DNA of 40,145 bases from Streptomyces sp. NRRL S-37 (GCF_000721605.1 NZ_JOIZ01000035.1:1-40145), one strand, 5' to 3'; shown: positions 17,162 to 27,690, numbered from the stretch's first letter. The notes: a model not told the origin generated them from the sequence alone. A program made the numbers and translations.

Positions 17162-18259
17162 ATGACCGCTGACGCGACATCCGCATCGACAGGGGGCACG
17201 GGGGCCGCCGGTCCGGCGAAGGACGGACCGGCGGCCGTCCGCGGGCCGCACGAGTCGCACGGGCCACGCGGCCGCCGTATCACCACCGCGTATCCGCGCT
17301 ATGTGGCGGGCAAGCTCGCCGGTGCGGCCGTGTCCCTGCTCGCCGTCCTCGTCACCAGCTTCTTCCTCTTCCGGCTGATCCCCGGCGACCCGGTGAAGTT
17401 CATGACCGGCGGCCGCCAGGTGTCGGCCGAGCAACTGGCCGCGTACCGGGAGCAGTTCGGGCTCGACCTGCCGTTGTGGCAGCAGTTCACCGACTACTGC
17501 GGCAAGGCGCTCACCGGTGATCTGGGGACGTCGTACCAGTTCAACGCGCCGGTGGTCGACAAGATCACGGAGGCGCTGCCGAACACGCTGCTGCTCACCG
17601 GTACCGCCTTCGTCCTCTACACCGCGCTCGGGATCGTCCTGGGCACCCGGTCGGCGTGGCGGCACGGACGGCTCGGCGACAAGCTCAACACCGGCCTGGC
17701 ACTGACGCTGTACTCCCTCCCCTCCTTCTGGCTGGGCCTGCTGCTGATCACCACGCTGTCGGTGGGGATCGGGCCGCTGCCGGGACTGTTCCCGACCGGT
17801 GGCATGGAGTCCGGCGGGGAGGAGGGCTTCGCGTACGCCGTGGACGTGGCGCACCACCTGGTACTGCCGGTGGTGACGCTGGTGGCCGTGGACTACGGGC
17901 AGACGCTGCTGGTGACGCGGTCGGCGCTGCTGGACGAGATGGGCAGCGACTATCTGACGACCGCGCGGGCCAAGGGGCTGCGCGACGACCTCGTACGGCG
18001 CCGGCACGCGGTGCCCAACGCGCTGCTGCCGACCGTGACGCTGATCTTCATCAACCTCGGGCGGACGGTGGCCGGTGTGATCCTGGTGGAGACGGTCTTC
18101 TCCTGGCCGGGCCTGGGAGGACTGTTCTACCAGGCGCTGAGCGTGCCCGATCTGCCGCTGGTGCAGGGGCTGTTCTTCGTGTTCGCCGCCGCGGTGGTCG
18201 TGATGAACACGCTCGCCGATCTGATCTATCCGCTGTTCGATCCCCGGGTGGGCCGATGA
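17162..18259 (+). CDS. Peptide ABC permease, DppB type
   Basis: 365-residue inner-membrane permease. A polar, Gly/Ala-rich N-terminal extension of about 45 residues precedes the first membrane helix (about 50-75), followed by GDPVKFM typical of DppB/OppB, further helices, and the EAA loop YLTTARAKGLRDDLVRRRHA (about 264-283) that docks the ATPases. Ends LADLIYPLFDPRVGR, a family hallmark. Its stop overlaps the next permease start (ATGA). Confidence 0.94.
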   Translation: MTADATSASTGGTGAAGPAKDGPAAVRGPHESHGPRGRRITTAYPRYVAGKLAGAAVSLLAVLVTSFFLFRLIPGDPVKFMTGGRQVSAEQLAAYREQFGLDLPLWQQFTDYCGKALTGDLGTSYQFNAPVVDKITEALPNTLLLTGTAFVLYTALGIVLGTRSAWRHGRLGDKLNTGLALTLYSLPSFWLGLLLITTLSVGIGPLPGLFPTGGMESGGEEGFAYAVDVAHHLVLPVVTLVAVDYGQTLLVTRSALLDEMGSDYLTTARAKGLRDDLVRRRHAVPNALLPTVTLIFINLGRTVAGVILVETVFSWPGLGGLFYQALSVPDLPLVQGLFFVFAAAVVVMNTLADLIYPLFDPRVGR

Positions 18260-19166
18260 CGACCGAGAAGATGCCGGCCGCGCGCCCCCGCGCCCTGGCG
18301 TGGCAGCGGCGCCGGGCCTCGGCCGCGCGGTTCTGGCGGCAGTACCGCACCCACCGGGCCGGCCTCTTCGGCCTCGCCACGCTCGCGCTGTTCGCGCTGC
18401 TCGCCCTGGCCGCTCCGCTGGTCGTCGGATCCGACGTGGCCGACGTGACCGACGCACCGGGCAGCCCGCTGGAGCGCCCGAGCGCGGAACTCCCCTTCGG
18501 AGCCGACCGGTTCGGTCGGAACCTGCTCGGCCTGGTGATCTGGGGTGCGCGGGTGTCGCTGCTGGTGGGGCTGCTGGCGGCCGTGCTGTCGGTGGCGATC
18601 GGCACGGTGATCGGGGTGACGGCGGGGCACTTCCGGGGCTGGTACGCGACGGTGGTGATGCGGATCACCGACTGGTTCCTGGTGATGCCGACGCTGGTGC
18701 TGGCGATCGCGCTGGCCACGGTGATGTCCCGCTCGCTGCTGACGATCGTCGTGGCGATCGGGGTGACGACCTGGCCGACGACGGCCCGGCTGGTGCGGGC
18801 GCAGACGCTGGCGGTGGAGACCCGGCCGTACATCGAGCGGGCGCGGGCGCTCGGCGGCGGGCACTGGCACATCATGTCCCGGCATGTGCTGCCCAATGTG
18901 ATGCCGCTGGTGCTGGCGCAGACGACGCTGATCATCTCCTCGGCGATCCTGGCGGAGGCGACGCTGGCCTTCCTGGGGCTCGGCGATCCGACGGTGGTGT
19001 CGTGGGGCGGGCTGCTGCAGGACGCCCGGGAGGCGGGTGCGGTCAGTGCCGGGCACTGGTGGTACCTGGTGCCGCCGGGCATCGCCATCGCCGTGGTGGC
19101 GCTGGCGTTCACACTGTGCGGACGGGCCGTGGAGTCCGTCCTCAACCCCAGGCTGGGGGTGTCCCG

Positions 19167-19170
<4 letters not shown>
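18256..19170 (+). CDS. Peptide ABC permease, DppC type
   Basis: 304 residues from ATG 18256, which overlaps the preceding stop by 4 bases. DppC/OppC-type permease: cytoplasmic N-terminus with RTHRAGLFGLATLALFALLA forming the first helix, the periplasmic-side motif LPFGADRFGRNLLGLVIWGARVS shortened here to its key GADRFGR, then the EAA loop YIERARALGGGHWHIMSRHV and C-terminal LNPRL. It pairs with the DppB-type permease to form the channel. Longer in-frame extensions upstream are out-of-register readings of the first permease. Confidence 0.94.
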
Positions 19171-20191
<1,021 letters not shown>

Positions 20192-20195
<4 letters not shown>

Positions 20196-21181
20196 CCACC
20201 TCCACCACCCCCCTTCTCAGCGCCCAGGGTGTGCGCATCGCCTTCCCGGGGCGGCACGGCGCGCCGGACGCCCGTGCCGTGGACGGTGTCGATCTGGACA
20301 TCCGTCCCGGTGAGATCGTCGCCCTGGTCGGTGAGTCGGGCTGCGGCAAGACGACGCTGGCCCGCGCCCTGCTGGGTCTGGTCGAGCCGACCGCGGGCCG
20401 GGTCACCTTCGACGGACGGCCGCTGGAGTACTCCGGCCGCTCCCTGAAGGCGTACCGCAGGCGCGTGCAACTGGTGCTGCAGGACCCGAACGGATCGCTC
20501 AACCCCCGGCACACGGTGTACGACGCGGTGGCCGAAGGGCTGCGTATCCACGGCCACGGCGGTGACGAGCGGGCCGCGGTCGCCGACGCCCTGTCCCTGG
20601 CCGGTCTGCGCCCGCCGGAGCGCTTCCTCCTGCGCTATCCGCACGAGCTGTCCGGCGGTCAGCGGCAGCGTGTGGTGATCGCGGGCGCGCTGGTGCTGGA
20701 GCCCGAACTCCTCGTCGCCGACGAGCCGGTGGCCTCCCTCGACGCGTCGGTGCGCGGGGAGATCCTCGCCCTGCTGCTACGGCTGCGCGCCGAGCTGGGC
20801 CTGTCCGCGCTGGTCGTCACGCACGACCTCGGACTGGCCTGGAACATCGCCGACCGGGTCGCGGTGATGTACCTGGGCCGGATCGTGGAGACCGGGGCGG
20901 TGGAGCAGGTCCTGACGGCCCCCCGGCATCCGTACACCCGGGCCCTGCTGTCGGTCCTCCCCGAGGCGCCGGGTGAGCCGGTGGTCCTCACGGGCGAGCC
21001 CCCGGACCCGTCCCGCGTCCCGTCCGGGTGCCGGTTCCACGCCCGCTGCCAGATCCTGGCGGGCGGCGAGGCGGACCGGGCGGGGGTGGCGGACGCGTGC
21101 CGGGGCCGGGACCCGGAGATCCTCGACGGGGGCGGCGCGGCCCAGGTGGCGTGCCACTGGGCGCACGCCCGGGAGAGCTGA
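20192..21181 (+). CDS. Peptide ABC ATPase, DppF type
   Basis: 329 residues; ATG 20192 overlaps the previous stop (ATGA). Walker [10 protein letters not shown] at 47-55, [16 protein letters not shown] in the Q-loop region, signature [11 protein letters not shown], Walker [14 protein letters not shown]-loop VVTHDLGL, all intact. C-terminal extension with [11 protein letters not shown]. Last gene of the operon, ending only 4 bases before the convergent ribF stop; no hairpin fits between them. Confidence 0.95.
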
Positions 21182-21185
21182 CCGG

Positions 21186-22139
21186 TTACGGCTTCCCGGC
21201 CGCGGCCACGAGGTTCTTGCAGCGCTCGACGTCCTCGGCCATCTGCTCCAGCAGCGCCTCCAGCGTGTCGAACTTCGCCTGACCGCGCACGAAGGCCAGG
21301 AAGTCGACGGCGACGTGGAGGCCGTACAGGTCGAGGCCGACACGGTCGATGGCGTACGCCTCGACCGTGCGCTCGGTGCCGTCGAACTGGGGGTTGGTGC
21401 CGACGGAGATCGCGGCCGGCATGGCCTCGCCCTGGGCGTGCAGCCAGCCGGCGTAGACGCCGTCGGCGGGGATCGCGGTGTGCGGGAGGGTCTCGACGTT
21501 GGCCGTGGGGAAGCCCAGGTCGCGGCCGCGCTGGGCGCCCCGGACGACGACGCCCTCCACCCGGTGCGGGCGGCCGAGGATCTCGGCGGCGCCCTCGACC
21601 TCGCCCTCGGCGACCAGGCGGCGGGTGAGCGTGGAGGAGAACGGCTCGCCGCCGCCCGCCTCACCGGACACGTACAGGTCGACGACCTCGACGTCGAAGT
21701 CGTAGACCCGGCCCTGCTCGGCGAGGAACTCCACGGTGCCCGCGGCCCGGTGGCCGAAGCGGAAGTTGGGGCCCTCGACGACCGCCTTGGCGTGCAGCTT
21801 GTCGACCAGCACCTTGACGACGAAGTCGGCGGCGGACAGCTTCGAGAACTCGGTGGTGAAGGGGAGGATCAGGACCGCGTCGACGCCGAGCTCCGCCATG
21901 AGTTCGGCGCGCCGGTGGTGCGGGGCCAGCAGCGGGGGGTGGCTGCCGGGGCGGACGACCTCGCTGGGGTGCGGGTCGAAGGTGACGACGACGGCGGGGA
22001 CGCCGAGCTCCCGGGCACGGTCCACGGCATGCCGGATGATCAGCTGGTGCCCGCGGTGGACTCCGTCGTAGGAGCCGATGGTGACGACGCTGCGCCCCCA
22101 GTCCTGGGGGATGTCCTCCAAGCCACGCCAGCGCTGCAC
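21186..22139 (-). CDS. ribF: Riboflavin kinase / FAD synthetase
   Basis: Bifunctional enzyme converting riboflavin to FMN and then FAD. 317 residues, full length. The N-terminal nucleotidyltransferase half has GSYDGVHRGHQ (about 22-32, the HxGH-type site) and FSSTLTR. The C-terminal flavokinase half has GRDLGFPTANV (PTAN motif). GTG at 22139 with AAGGAG upstream. In many actinobacteria it follows truB; here a 4.25-kb gene is placed between them. No FMN riboswitch is seen. Confidence 0.96.
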   Translation of the reverse strand: MQRWRGLEDIPQDWGRSVVTIGSYDGVHRGHQLIIRHAVDRARELGVPAVVVTFDPHPSEVVRPGSHPPLLAPHHRRAELMAELGVDAVLILPFTTEFSKLSAADFVVKVLVDKLHAKAVVEGPNFRFGHRAAGTVEFLAEQGRVYDFDVEVVDLYVSGEAGGGEPFSSTLTRRLVAEGEVEGAAEILGRPHRVEGVVVRGAQRGRDLGFPTANVETLPHTAIPADGVYAGWLHAQGEAMPAAISVGTNPQFDGTERTVEAYAIDRVGLDLYGLHVAVDFLAFVRGQAKFDTLEALLEQMAEDVERCKNLVAAAGKP

Positions 22140-22212
22140 TGTGCCTGCTCCTTGTCGAAACCTCGTCGGACGAACCCGAGTCCGTGGACTTCTCTACGCA
22201 GCTCTAAGGGTG

Positions 22213-22246
22213 CCATGCCGGGTGCCGGGGGCCCGCATCGGCATGG
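22213..22246 (-). terminator. Terminator of pseudo-trypsin/NTPase gene
   Basis: 8-bp stem CCATGCCG/CGGCATGG (22213-22220 with 22239-22246) with a GC-rich internal loop, between the stop at 22285 and the ribF start at 22139. It may separate the two units or be part of the ribF leader. Confidence 0.5.
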
Positions 22247-22284
22247 GGGCTGTGTGACGGGGGGCACGTGCCGGCCGGGCGGGG

Positions 22285-25200
22285 TCAGGCGGGGACGACC
22301 GCTCCGGCCGGGTTCCCGAGGGTGCGGCGGGTGGCGGGCCCGATCAGCGCGGACCACTCGCGCGGTGCGTCCGTCAGCCAGCCGGCCACGGCGGCGGCGA
22401 AGCCCGGCACATGGCCGCCCAGGTCGGCCAGGCAGCGGTCGAAGCGGGTGGCGCCCTCCTCGGTGCGCGCCAGGAGCAGCCCGGCGCGGTGGACGAGGAC
22501 GCGCGGCTCGGGGCCGGTGGTGCGGGCCGCGGCGCGCACCACCGCCTCCAGGACGTCGGGGTCGGACTCGCGGGCGAGCAGGGTGTCCAGCAGTTCGCGG
22601 CGCAACGGGCGGGAGGCCGGTGTGCCGGGGCCGGCGAGGATGCCGGCGAGGGCCACCCGGAGCGGTTGCGGGCCGCCGTCGAGCAGGCCGGTGAGCAGGG
22701 TCCTCAGTACGGCGCGGGCGGCCGGGCCCCGCTCCAGCCGCTCGTCGGCGTACGCGGCCACCTGCCCCGTCAGCTCCGGCCGCCGCTCCACCGTCTCCCG
22801 TACGAGTGCGGCGACCCGGCGGGCCAGGGCGGGCGGGACGGCGTCGGCGAGGGCCCGGAACGTCTCGCCCGCGCCGGTCCCGCCGAGCCGGGTGCGGAAG
22901 GCGTCGAGGACGGGCTCCGGGTGGGTGGTGAGGGCGGGGACGAGCGCGCCCGGCGGGAGGTGGGGGTCGCCGGCCGTGAAGCGCTCCAGGGCCCGCGGGA
23001 GGTGGCGGTCCCTGCTGTTCGGGTCGCGGACCAGGAGGGCGAGGGCGCCGCCGTGCAGCTCGCGGTCGGCGGTGCGGACGAGGACGGCGAGCGCCGCGTA
23101 CCGCAGCAGGGTGCGGTCGGTGTCGTCGCGCGCGTACGGCGCGGCGAGCAGGCCGTAGGCGAGGGCCGTGGCCCGGCGTGCGGGTCGTTCGTCCTTCGCC
23201 CACCGGTCGACGGCCCTGCACATCGCGGCGGGCTCCTCCTCCGTGAGCACGGTGAGCAGTTGGCCGGCCCGCCGGTGCGCGCTGTCGGCGAGCGCCTCCG
23301 TCAGCGCGTCCGGGGCCGCGTGCCGGTGGGTGTGCAGCAGCGCCTGCGCGGCGGTCGCCACGGTCGCGTGCGGGGTGGCGGGCAGCGGCCGCTCGTCCTC
23401 GAACCAGCGGATGAGATGCGGCAGTACGGCGACGGGGTCGGCGGCGAGCAGCCGGGCGGTGGCGTCGAGGAAGCGGGGTTCGTTCTCGCACGGGGGGCCG
23501 TCGGCGTGGACGAGCCGGCGCAGCAGTGCGCACCGCGTCTCCGGCGGCAGCCGGAGAGCGGTCCAGAAGGCGGGGCCCAGCTCCGGCGGCACGCCCCGCC
23601 GCTGTTCCCGCCAGGCCACGAGACGGTCGGCCAGCAGCCGCAGCACGTCCGTGTACGGCGTGGCGTCGGCCACGCGCGTGAGGGTCCCGCCGAGCAGCCG
23701 GGCGGCCCACCAGGAACCCGGGTCGGCGTCGAGGGCGTGCACCAGATCCGTGAGCCGCGTGGACAGCCGCCGGCTGCCGTGCCGCCGCGCGAGGAACAGC
23801 AGGGCCTCGACGACGACACCGATGCGGTGGTGCGGGACGGGGGCACCGGCCGGAGGGAGGGCTTCGGCGCCGGGGGCGGCCGGGAGGAGGTCGACGGCGG
23901 GCGGTACCGGACGTCCGGTGGCCGCGCCGGCTCCGTCGTCATCGGCGAGGCGGTCGTCGGCAGGCCGGTAATCGGTGTCGGCGACGGCCCAGGGGTCGGG
24001 ACCGGCGACGGTCCAGGGATCGAAGGCGACAGCGGGAAGACCACGACGATCACCAGCCGCACCGGCCCGGCGGCCGGACAGCGGGAGAGCCCCTTCCGCG
24101 GCGTCCCGGTCACCGGGAGCGGCGGCAGACCGGTGGGGCCCGTCGCCGGGCAGCGGGCAGCGATCCTCGGCGGCGGCCGGCCGCGGGGTGCGCCCGCAGG
24201 GAGCGACCGGAGCGGCGGGGACGGAACGACACCCGTCCACCGCCGCACCGGCCCGGCGGCCGGACAACGGAAAGGCCCCCTCTGCGGCGTCCCGGCCACC
24301 GGAAGCGGCGGCAGCCGGCCACGGAACACGCCCGCCGGGAGCGACCGGAGCGGAGCGATACCCGTCCGCCGCACCGGACCTACGGCCGGACAACGGAAGA
24401 AAACCCTCAGCGGCATCCCCGCCGCCGGGCAGCGGGAAGCCGTCCTCGACGGCGGCCGGCCACGGGGCGCGCCCGCCGGGGGCAACCGGGGCGGCGGGGG
24501 CGGTGTGGACCAGGGTGCGCAGGGTGTCGTCCACGTCGAGGTGGGTGCCGTGGAGCCAGTCGGCCAGTTCCTCGTCCGCGAACCGGTAGCCGGTCGTCCC
24601 GGCCGGGACGAGAAGCCCTTCGGCGAGCACGGCCGAGGCCCAGCCGGTGCCGCCGCCGAGCCGGTCGGGGGCGGGTCCCCGGGGGAACACCACGTCGAAC
24701 GTCTCCCGGTCCAGGCCGCCCGCGCCGAGGCTGCGCCGGGCGGCCTCGTGCACCTGTCCGGCGACCCTGGCGGCGAGCCGGCGCACGGCGGTGCCGCGGA
24801 TCCCGTTCTTGTCGGCGAGGCGGACGGCGATCCGCAGGCACATCAGGTCCAGGTGGGCCGAGAAGACGTCGCCGCGGTCGACGGGGATGTCGGGGGCGGT
24901 GCCGGCGAGGGCGGACCGGAGGTCCGCGAGCATCCGCAGGGTCAGGGGATGGCGGGCGTCGGCGTCGGCCACCGCGCCCTCGGGGACGCCGTGGCGGGCG
25001 CGTGCCCGGCGGGCCTCCTCGGCGGTGAGGTCGCCGAGGGCCACACAGGCGGGGAGCCCGTCGGGGCGGGGCGCACCGGCGTGCAGCAGCTCCTCCGGGA
25101 ACCCCGCCTCCTCCCAGTACTCCGCGCGGCACGCCACCACCAGCCGGGCCCCCGTCGCCCGCAGCCACCGCACGGTCCCGGCGGTCCACTCGGCCGGTCT

Positions 25201-26538
25201 GTCGAGCAGGGCCTCCTCGGGTCCGTCGAGGAGGAGCAGCAGGGGGTGGCCGGCCGTGCGGGCGAGCCCGGCCAGGTGCTCCGGGCTCACGTCACCGAGG
25301 GCGTCCGGGCCGGCCGGGAACGGGGCGCGGGAGGCCGCGACGACGGCGGCGGCCCGGTCCAGCGCCCGGCGGGCGGCGTCCGCGACCGAGCCGTCGCCCG
25401 CGTCCAGGTCGGCACCGCGCAGCCGGAGCGTGGGCCGGCCCGCGCGGTACCGGCGGGCGGCGAGCGCGGTGAGCTGCGTCGTACGGCCGCTGCCGGGCGG
25501 CCCGACCAGGCCCAGCACGGTGGCCTCGCCCCGCTCGAACGCGGCGAACTCCGTGAGCACGGCGAGCCGGTCGACGGGCTCCACGGCCCCGGCCGGCCCG
25601 TCTCGGCCGGCCGAGGAACCCCCCACACCCACAACGGCCCCGTCCCGCTCGAACACGGCGAACTCCGCGAGCCGCCCGGCGGGCCCCACGGCACCAGCCG
25701 GTCCGCCCCACCCAGCCGAGGAACCCCCCACGCCCGCAGCAGCCCCCACACCAGCAGCCGCCCCGCCCCCTCCGGCCGAGGAGACCCCCACACGCACAAC
25801 AGGCCGGCCGGCGGGCCCCACACCACCGGCCGTGAGCTGCACCACCCCGGCGAGGTTGAGGTCGGCTCCGTGGGCCGGGACCGTCGTCCTGTTCTCGGTG
25901 AGCAGTGCGGCGAGCGGGCCCTCGGTGAGGCCCGGGGGAGGCAGGCGTACGGCGAAGCCCCCGGCGCGGTCGTCCGAGTGGAGCGCGGTGCCGAGGACGC
26001 CGAGCACGGCGTTGGTGGTGGCGTCGAGCACCGGGCCGCCGGCGGCGCCGCCGCCGAGCCGCAGCGCGTCCCGGCCCGCGGTGCCGACCGCCAGTTCCAG
26101 GGCGTCGTCCAGTGCGTACGCGCGGTCGGTGGCGGTGTAGGTCACGGGGCCCGTCCCCAGCACGCGCGCCTCGCGCCAGCCTCCGGCGGGGATCCGCACA
26201 TAGGTGCCGGGCAGGACGGCGCGCCGCGTGGTGACCGGCAGCGGTGCGACGCCGAGCCCCTCGCTGCGGACCAGGGCCAGGCCGAGCGCGGGCAGCGGGG
26301 TCACCGCGTCCGCGGTCACCACGCACTGGCGGCCGGCCGCCGCGCGCAGCACGAGCCGGGACAGTCCGTCGACCGCCTCGTGACCGGTGATCACCGTGCC
26401 GTGGTGATCGGCCACGAAGCCGATGCCGCGCGGCCGGCCGGCGAGGTCGTGCAGGCGGACCAGGACGTCGTGCGGGCCCGGAGCGGCGTCCGGGGCCTCC
26501 CGTTCGTGACGGGGTTCGTGTTCGTAGGGGGACGGCAT
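22285..26538 (-). CDS. Pseudo-trypsin / NTPase / helical-repeat protein
   Basis: 1417 residues, function unknown. Residues about 22-200 have the layout of a trypsin-like S1 domain (GIGFVADHHGTVITGHEAV, then GGAAGGPVLD), but the nucleophile motif GDSGG reads GAAGG (Ala166) and no Asp is seen before LALV, so it is probably inactive. A Gly/Ala linker with a tandem duplication (about 240-335) leads to a P-loop NTPase: Walker A GPPGSGRT 346-353, Walker B LLLLLDG 433-439, then VVACRAEYWEEAGFP. After about 660 a linker with three diverged repeats gives way to about 550 residues of helical, HEAT-like sequence. The order resembles STAND signalling or defence ATPases with a protease-like N-terminal domain. 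ATG 26538 follows GGGAGG. Monocistronic, with a repeat-bearing upstream region. Confidence 0.82.
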   Translation of the reverse strand: MPSPYEHEPRHEREAPDAAPGPHDVLVRLHDLAGRPRGIGFVADHHGTVITGHEAVDGLSRLVLRAAAGRQCVVTADAVTPLPALGLALVRSEGLGVAPLPVTTRRAVLPGTYVRIPAGGWREARVLGTGPVTYTATDRAYALDDALELAVGTAGRDALRLGGGAAGGPVLDATTNAVLGVLGTALHSDDRAGGFAVRLPPPGLTEGPLAALLTENRTTVPAHGADLNLAGVVQLTAGGVGPAGRPVVRVGVSSAGGGGAAAGVGAAAGVGGSSAGWGGPAGAVGPAGRLAEFAVFERDGAVVGVGGSSAGRDGPAGAVEPVDRLAVLTEFAAFERGEATVLGLVGPPGSGRTTQLTALAARRYRAGRPTLRLRGADLDAGDGSVADAARRALDRAAAVVAASRAPFPAGPDALGDVSPEHLAGLARTAGHPLLLLLDGPEEALLDRPAEWTAGTVRWLRATGARLVVACRAEYWEEAGFPEELLHAGAPRPDGLPACVALGDLTAEEARRARARHGVPEGAVADADARHPLTLRMLADLRSALAGTAPDIPVDRGDVFSAHLDLMCLRIAVRLADKNGIRGTAVRRLAARVAGQVHEAARRSLGAGGLDRETFDVVFPRGPAPDRLGGGTGWASAVLAEGLLVPAGTTGYRFADEELADWLHGTHLDVDDTLRTLVHTAPAAPVAPGGRAPWPAAVEDGFPLPGGGDAAEGFLPLSGRRSGAADGYRSAPVAPGGRVPWPAAAASGGRDAAEGAFPLSGRRAGAAVDGCRSVPAAPVAPCGRTPRPAAAEDRCPLPGDGPHRSAAAPGDRDAAEGALPLSGRRAGAAGDRRGLPAVAFDPWTVAGPDPWAVADTDYRPADDRLADDDGAGAATGRPVPPAVDLLPAAPGAEALPPAGAPVPHHRIGVVVEALLFLARRHGSRRLSTRLTDLVHALDADPGSWWAARLLGGTLTRVADATPYTDVLRLLADRLVAWREQRRGVPPELGPAFWTALRLPPETRCALLRRLVHADGPPCENEPRFLDATARLLAADPVAVLPHLIRWFEDERPLPATPHATVATAAQALLHTHRHAAPDALTEALADSAHRRAGQLLTVLTEEEPAAMCRAVDRWAKDERPARRATALAYGLLAAPYARDDTDRTLLRYAALAVLVRTADRELHGGALALLVRDPNSRDRHLPRALERFTAGDPHLPPGALVPALTTHPEPVLDAFRTRLGGTGAGETFRALADAVPPALARRVAALVRETVERRPELTGQVAAYADERLERGPAARAVLRTLLTGLLDGGPQPLRVALAGILAGPGTPASRPLRRELLDTLLARESDPDVLEAVVRAAARTTGPEPRVLVHRAGLLLARTEEGATRFDRCLADLGGHVPGFAAAVAGWLTDAPREWSALIGPATRRTLGNPAGAVVPA
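24045..24430 (-). repeat. Three diverged repeats in linker
   Basis: Three copies of a block coding roughly DAAEGxLPLSGRRAGAA, near 24361-24430, 24230-24305 and 24045-24120, each flanked by Pro/Ala-rich APVAPGGR-type text. They form the linker between the NTPase and the helical half. Low-complexity GC-rich coding repeats, probably made by unequal exchange. Confidence 0.75.
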
Positions 26539-26615
26539 CGTCGAGCCTCCCGTCGCGCATCCGTGCCCTTGGCCGCGACAGTAGGGCCGAGATGATCAGC
26601 GGGACAGATCGCCCG

Positions 26616-26675
26616 GTGAACGCGCCCCCTTCCGCTCCCCCGGTTCACTCCGAGCGCCCGCACGTACGGGTGAAC
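26616..26675. repeat. GTGAAC sites at 27-bp spacing
   Basis: GTGAAC at 26616, its complement GTTCAC at 26643 and GTGAAC at 26670: three hexamers whose starts are exactly 27 bp apart with alternating orientation. They lie 78-137 bases upstream of the pseudo-trypsin/NTPase gene, where an operator would act. Confidence 0.5.
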
Positions 26676-26725
26676 AGGCGGGGGCGGATGGATACACCCT
26701 AGGGGTGGGGGAACCGAGGGGGACC

Positions 26726-26765
26726 GTGGAGCGGCGGCATGTCCATCCCCGTGACGCCGCTCCAC
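26726..26765 (-). terminator. truB operon terminator
   Basis: Perfect 11-bp stem GTGGAGCGGCG/CGCCGCTCCAC (26726-26736 with 26755-26765), 18-base loop, 20 bases after the truB stop. Ends the DUF503-rbfA-truB unit. Confidence 0.85.
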
Positions 26766-26784
26766 GGGCGGTCCCGCCCGCGTG

Positions 26785-27690
26785 TCAGCCGAAGACGGCC
26801 AGGCTCTTCGCCTTGCCCCGCTGCTCCTCGACGAGGGCCAGGAACCGGCGCTCGGGGCCGAACACGGCCACGGCTCCGGAGCCGGCGTACTCCTCGGGCA
26901 TCTCCAGGCGTACCCCGTTGGTGAGCAGCCTGGCCCGCCGGTCGTCGACGTCCCAGCGCGGGAACGCGGCCGTGGCGGCCTCGGCGATCGGCATCACCGT
27001 CAGCTCCTGCTGGAGCTGGTCCAGCGTCTTCGCGGAGTCCAGCTTGTACGGGCCGACGCGGGTGCGGCGCAGCGCGGTGAGGTGCCCGCCGACGCCCAGG
27101 CCGGCGCCCAGGTCGCGGGCGAGGGCGCGGATGTAGGTGCCGGAGGAGCAGACGACCGACACCACCAGGTCCAGCACCGGGGTGCCGTCCTCGGCGACCG
27201 CCTCCCGGACGTCGTACACGGAGAACGAGGAGACGGTGACCGGCCGGGCGGGGATGTCGAACTCCTCGCCCTCCCGGGCCCGCTTGTAGGAGCGCACCCC
27301 GTTGATCTTGATGGCGCTGACCCGGGACGGCACCTGCATGATGTCACCGGTCAGCTCGGCGACCCCCGCGTCGACGGCCTCGCGGGTGACCGCGGAGGCG
27401 TCGGTGGAGGAGGTGATCTCCCCCTCGGCGTCGTCAGTGAGCGTGTTCTGCCCGAGCCTGATCGTGCCGAGGTACTCCTTCTCGGTCAGCGCGAGGTGGC
27501 CGAGGAGCTTGGTCGCCCGCTCGACGCCGAGGACGAGGACGCCCGTCGCCATCGGGTCGAGGGTGCCGGCGTGGCCGACGCGCCGGGTGCCCGCGATGCC
27601 GCGCATCTTGGCGACCACGTCGTGCGAAGTGAAGCCCGACGGCTTGTCGACGATGACAAGGCCGTCGGGCGTGGTGGGCTTCTCGGTCAT
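26785..27690 (-). CDS. truB: tRNA pseudouridine-55 synthase
   Basis: Converts U55 to pseudouridine in the T-loop of tRNAs. 301 residues, full length. Catalytic Asp45 in GHAGTLDPMATG; also LVIVDKPSGFTSHDVV and the RNA-contact region SGTYIRALARDLG. The ATG overlaps the rbfA stop (ATGA), so the two are translationally coupled. Confidence 0.97.
   Translation of the reverse strand: MTEKPTTPDGLVIVDKPSGFTSHDVVAKMRGIAGTRRVGHAGTLDPMATGVLVLGVERATKLLGHLALTEKEYLGTIRLGQNTLTDDAEGEITSSTDASAVTREAVDAGVAELTGDIMQVPSRVSAIKINGVRSYKRAREGEEFDIPARPVTVSSFSVYDVREAVAEDGTPVLDLVVSVVCSSGTYIRALARDLGAGLGVGGHLTALRRTRVGPYKLDSAKTLDQLQQELTVMPIAEAATAAFPRWDVDDRRARLLTNGVRLEMPEEYAGSGAVAVFGPERRFLALVEEQRGKAKSLAVFG

Noticed and set aside
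17656..18255. Long upstream extension of the DppC-type permease frame
   Set aside because: It overlaps the first permease in another frame; ATG 18256 with an ATGA overlap gives a normal-length protein.
22140..22284. FMN riboswitch before ribF
   Set aside because: No RFN-element consensus is visible, and there is too little room beside the hairpin.
22411..26595. Plus-strand 1394-codon frame opposite the NTPase gene
   Set aside because: Gly/Arg/Val-rich antisense shadow without motifs; the minus strand has intact Walker A and B and a GGGAGG start site.
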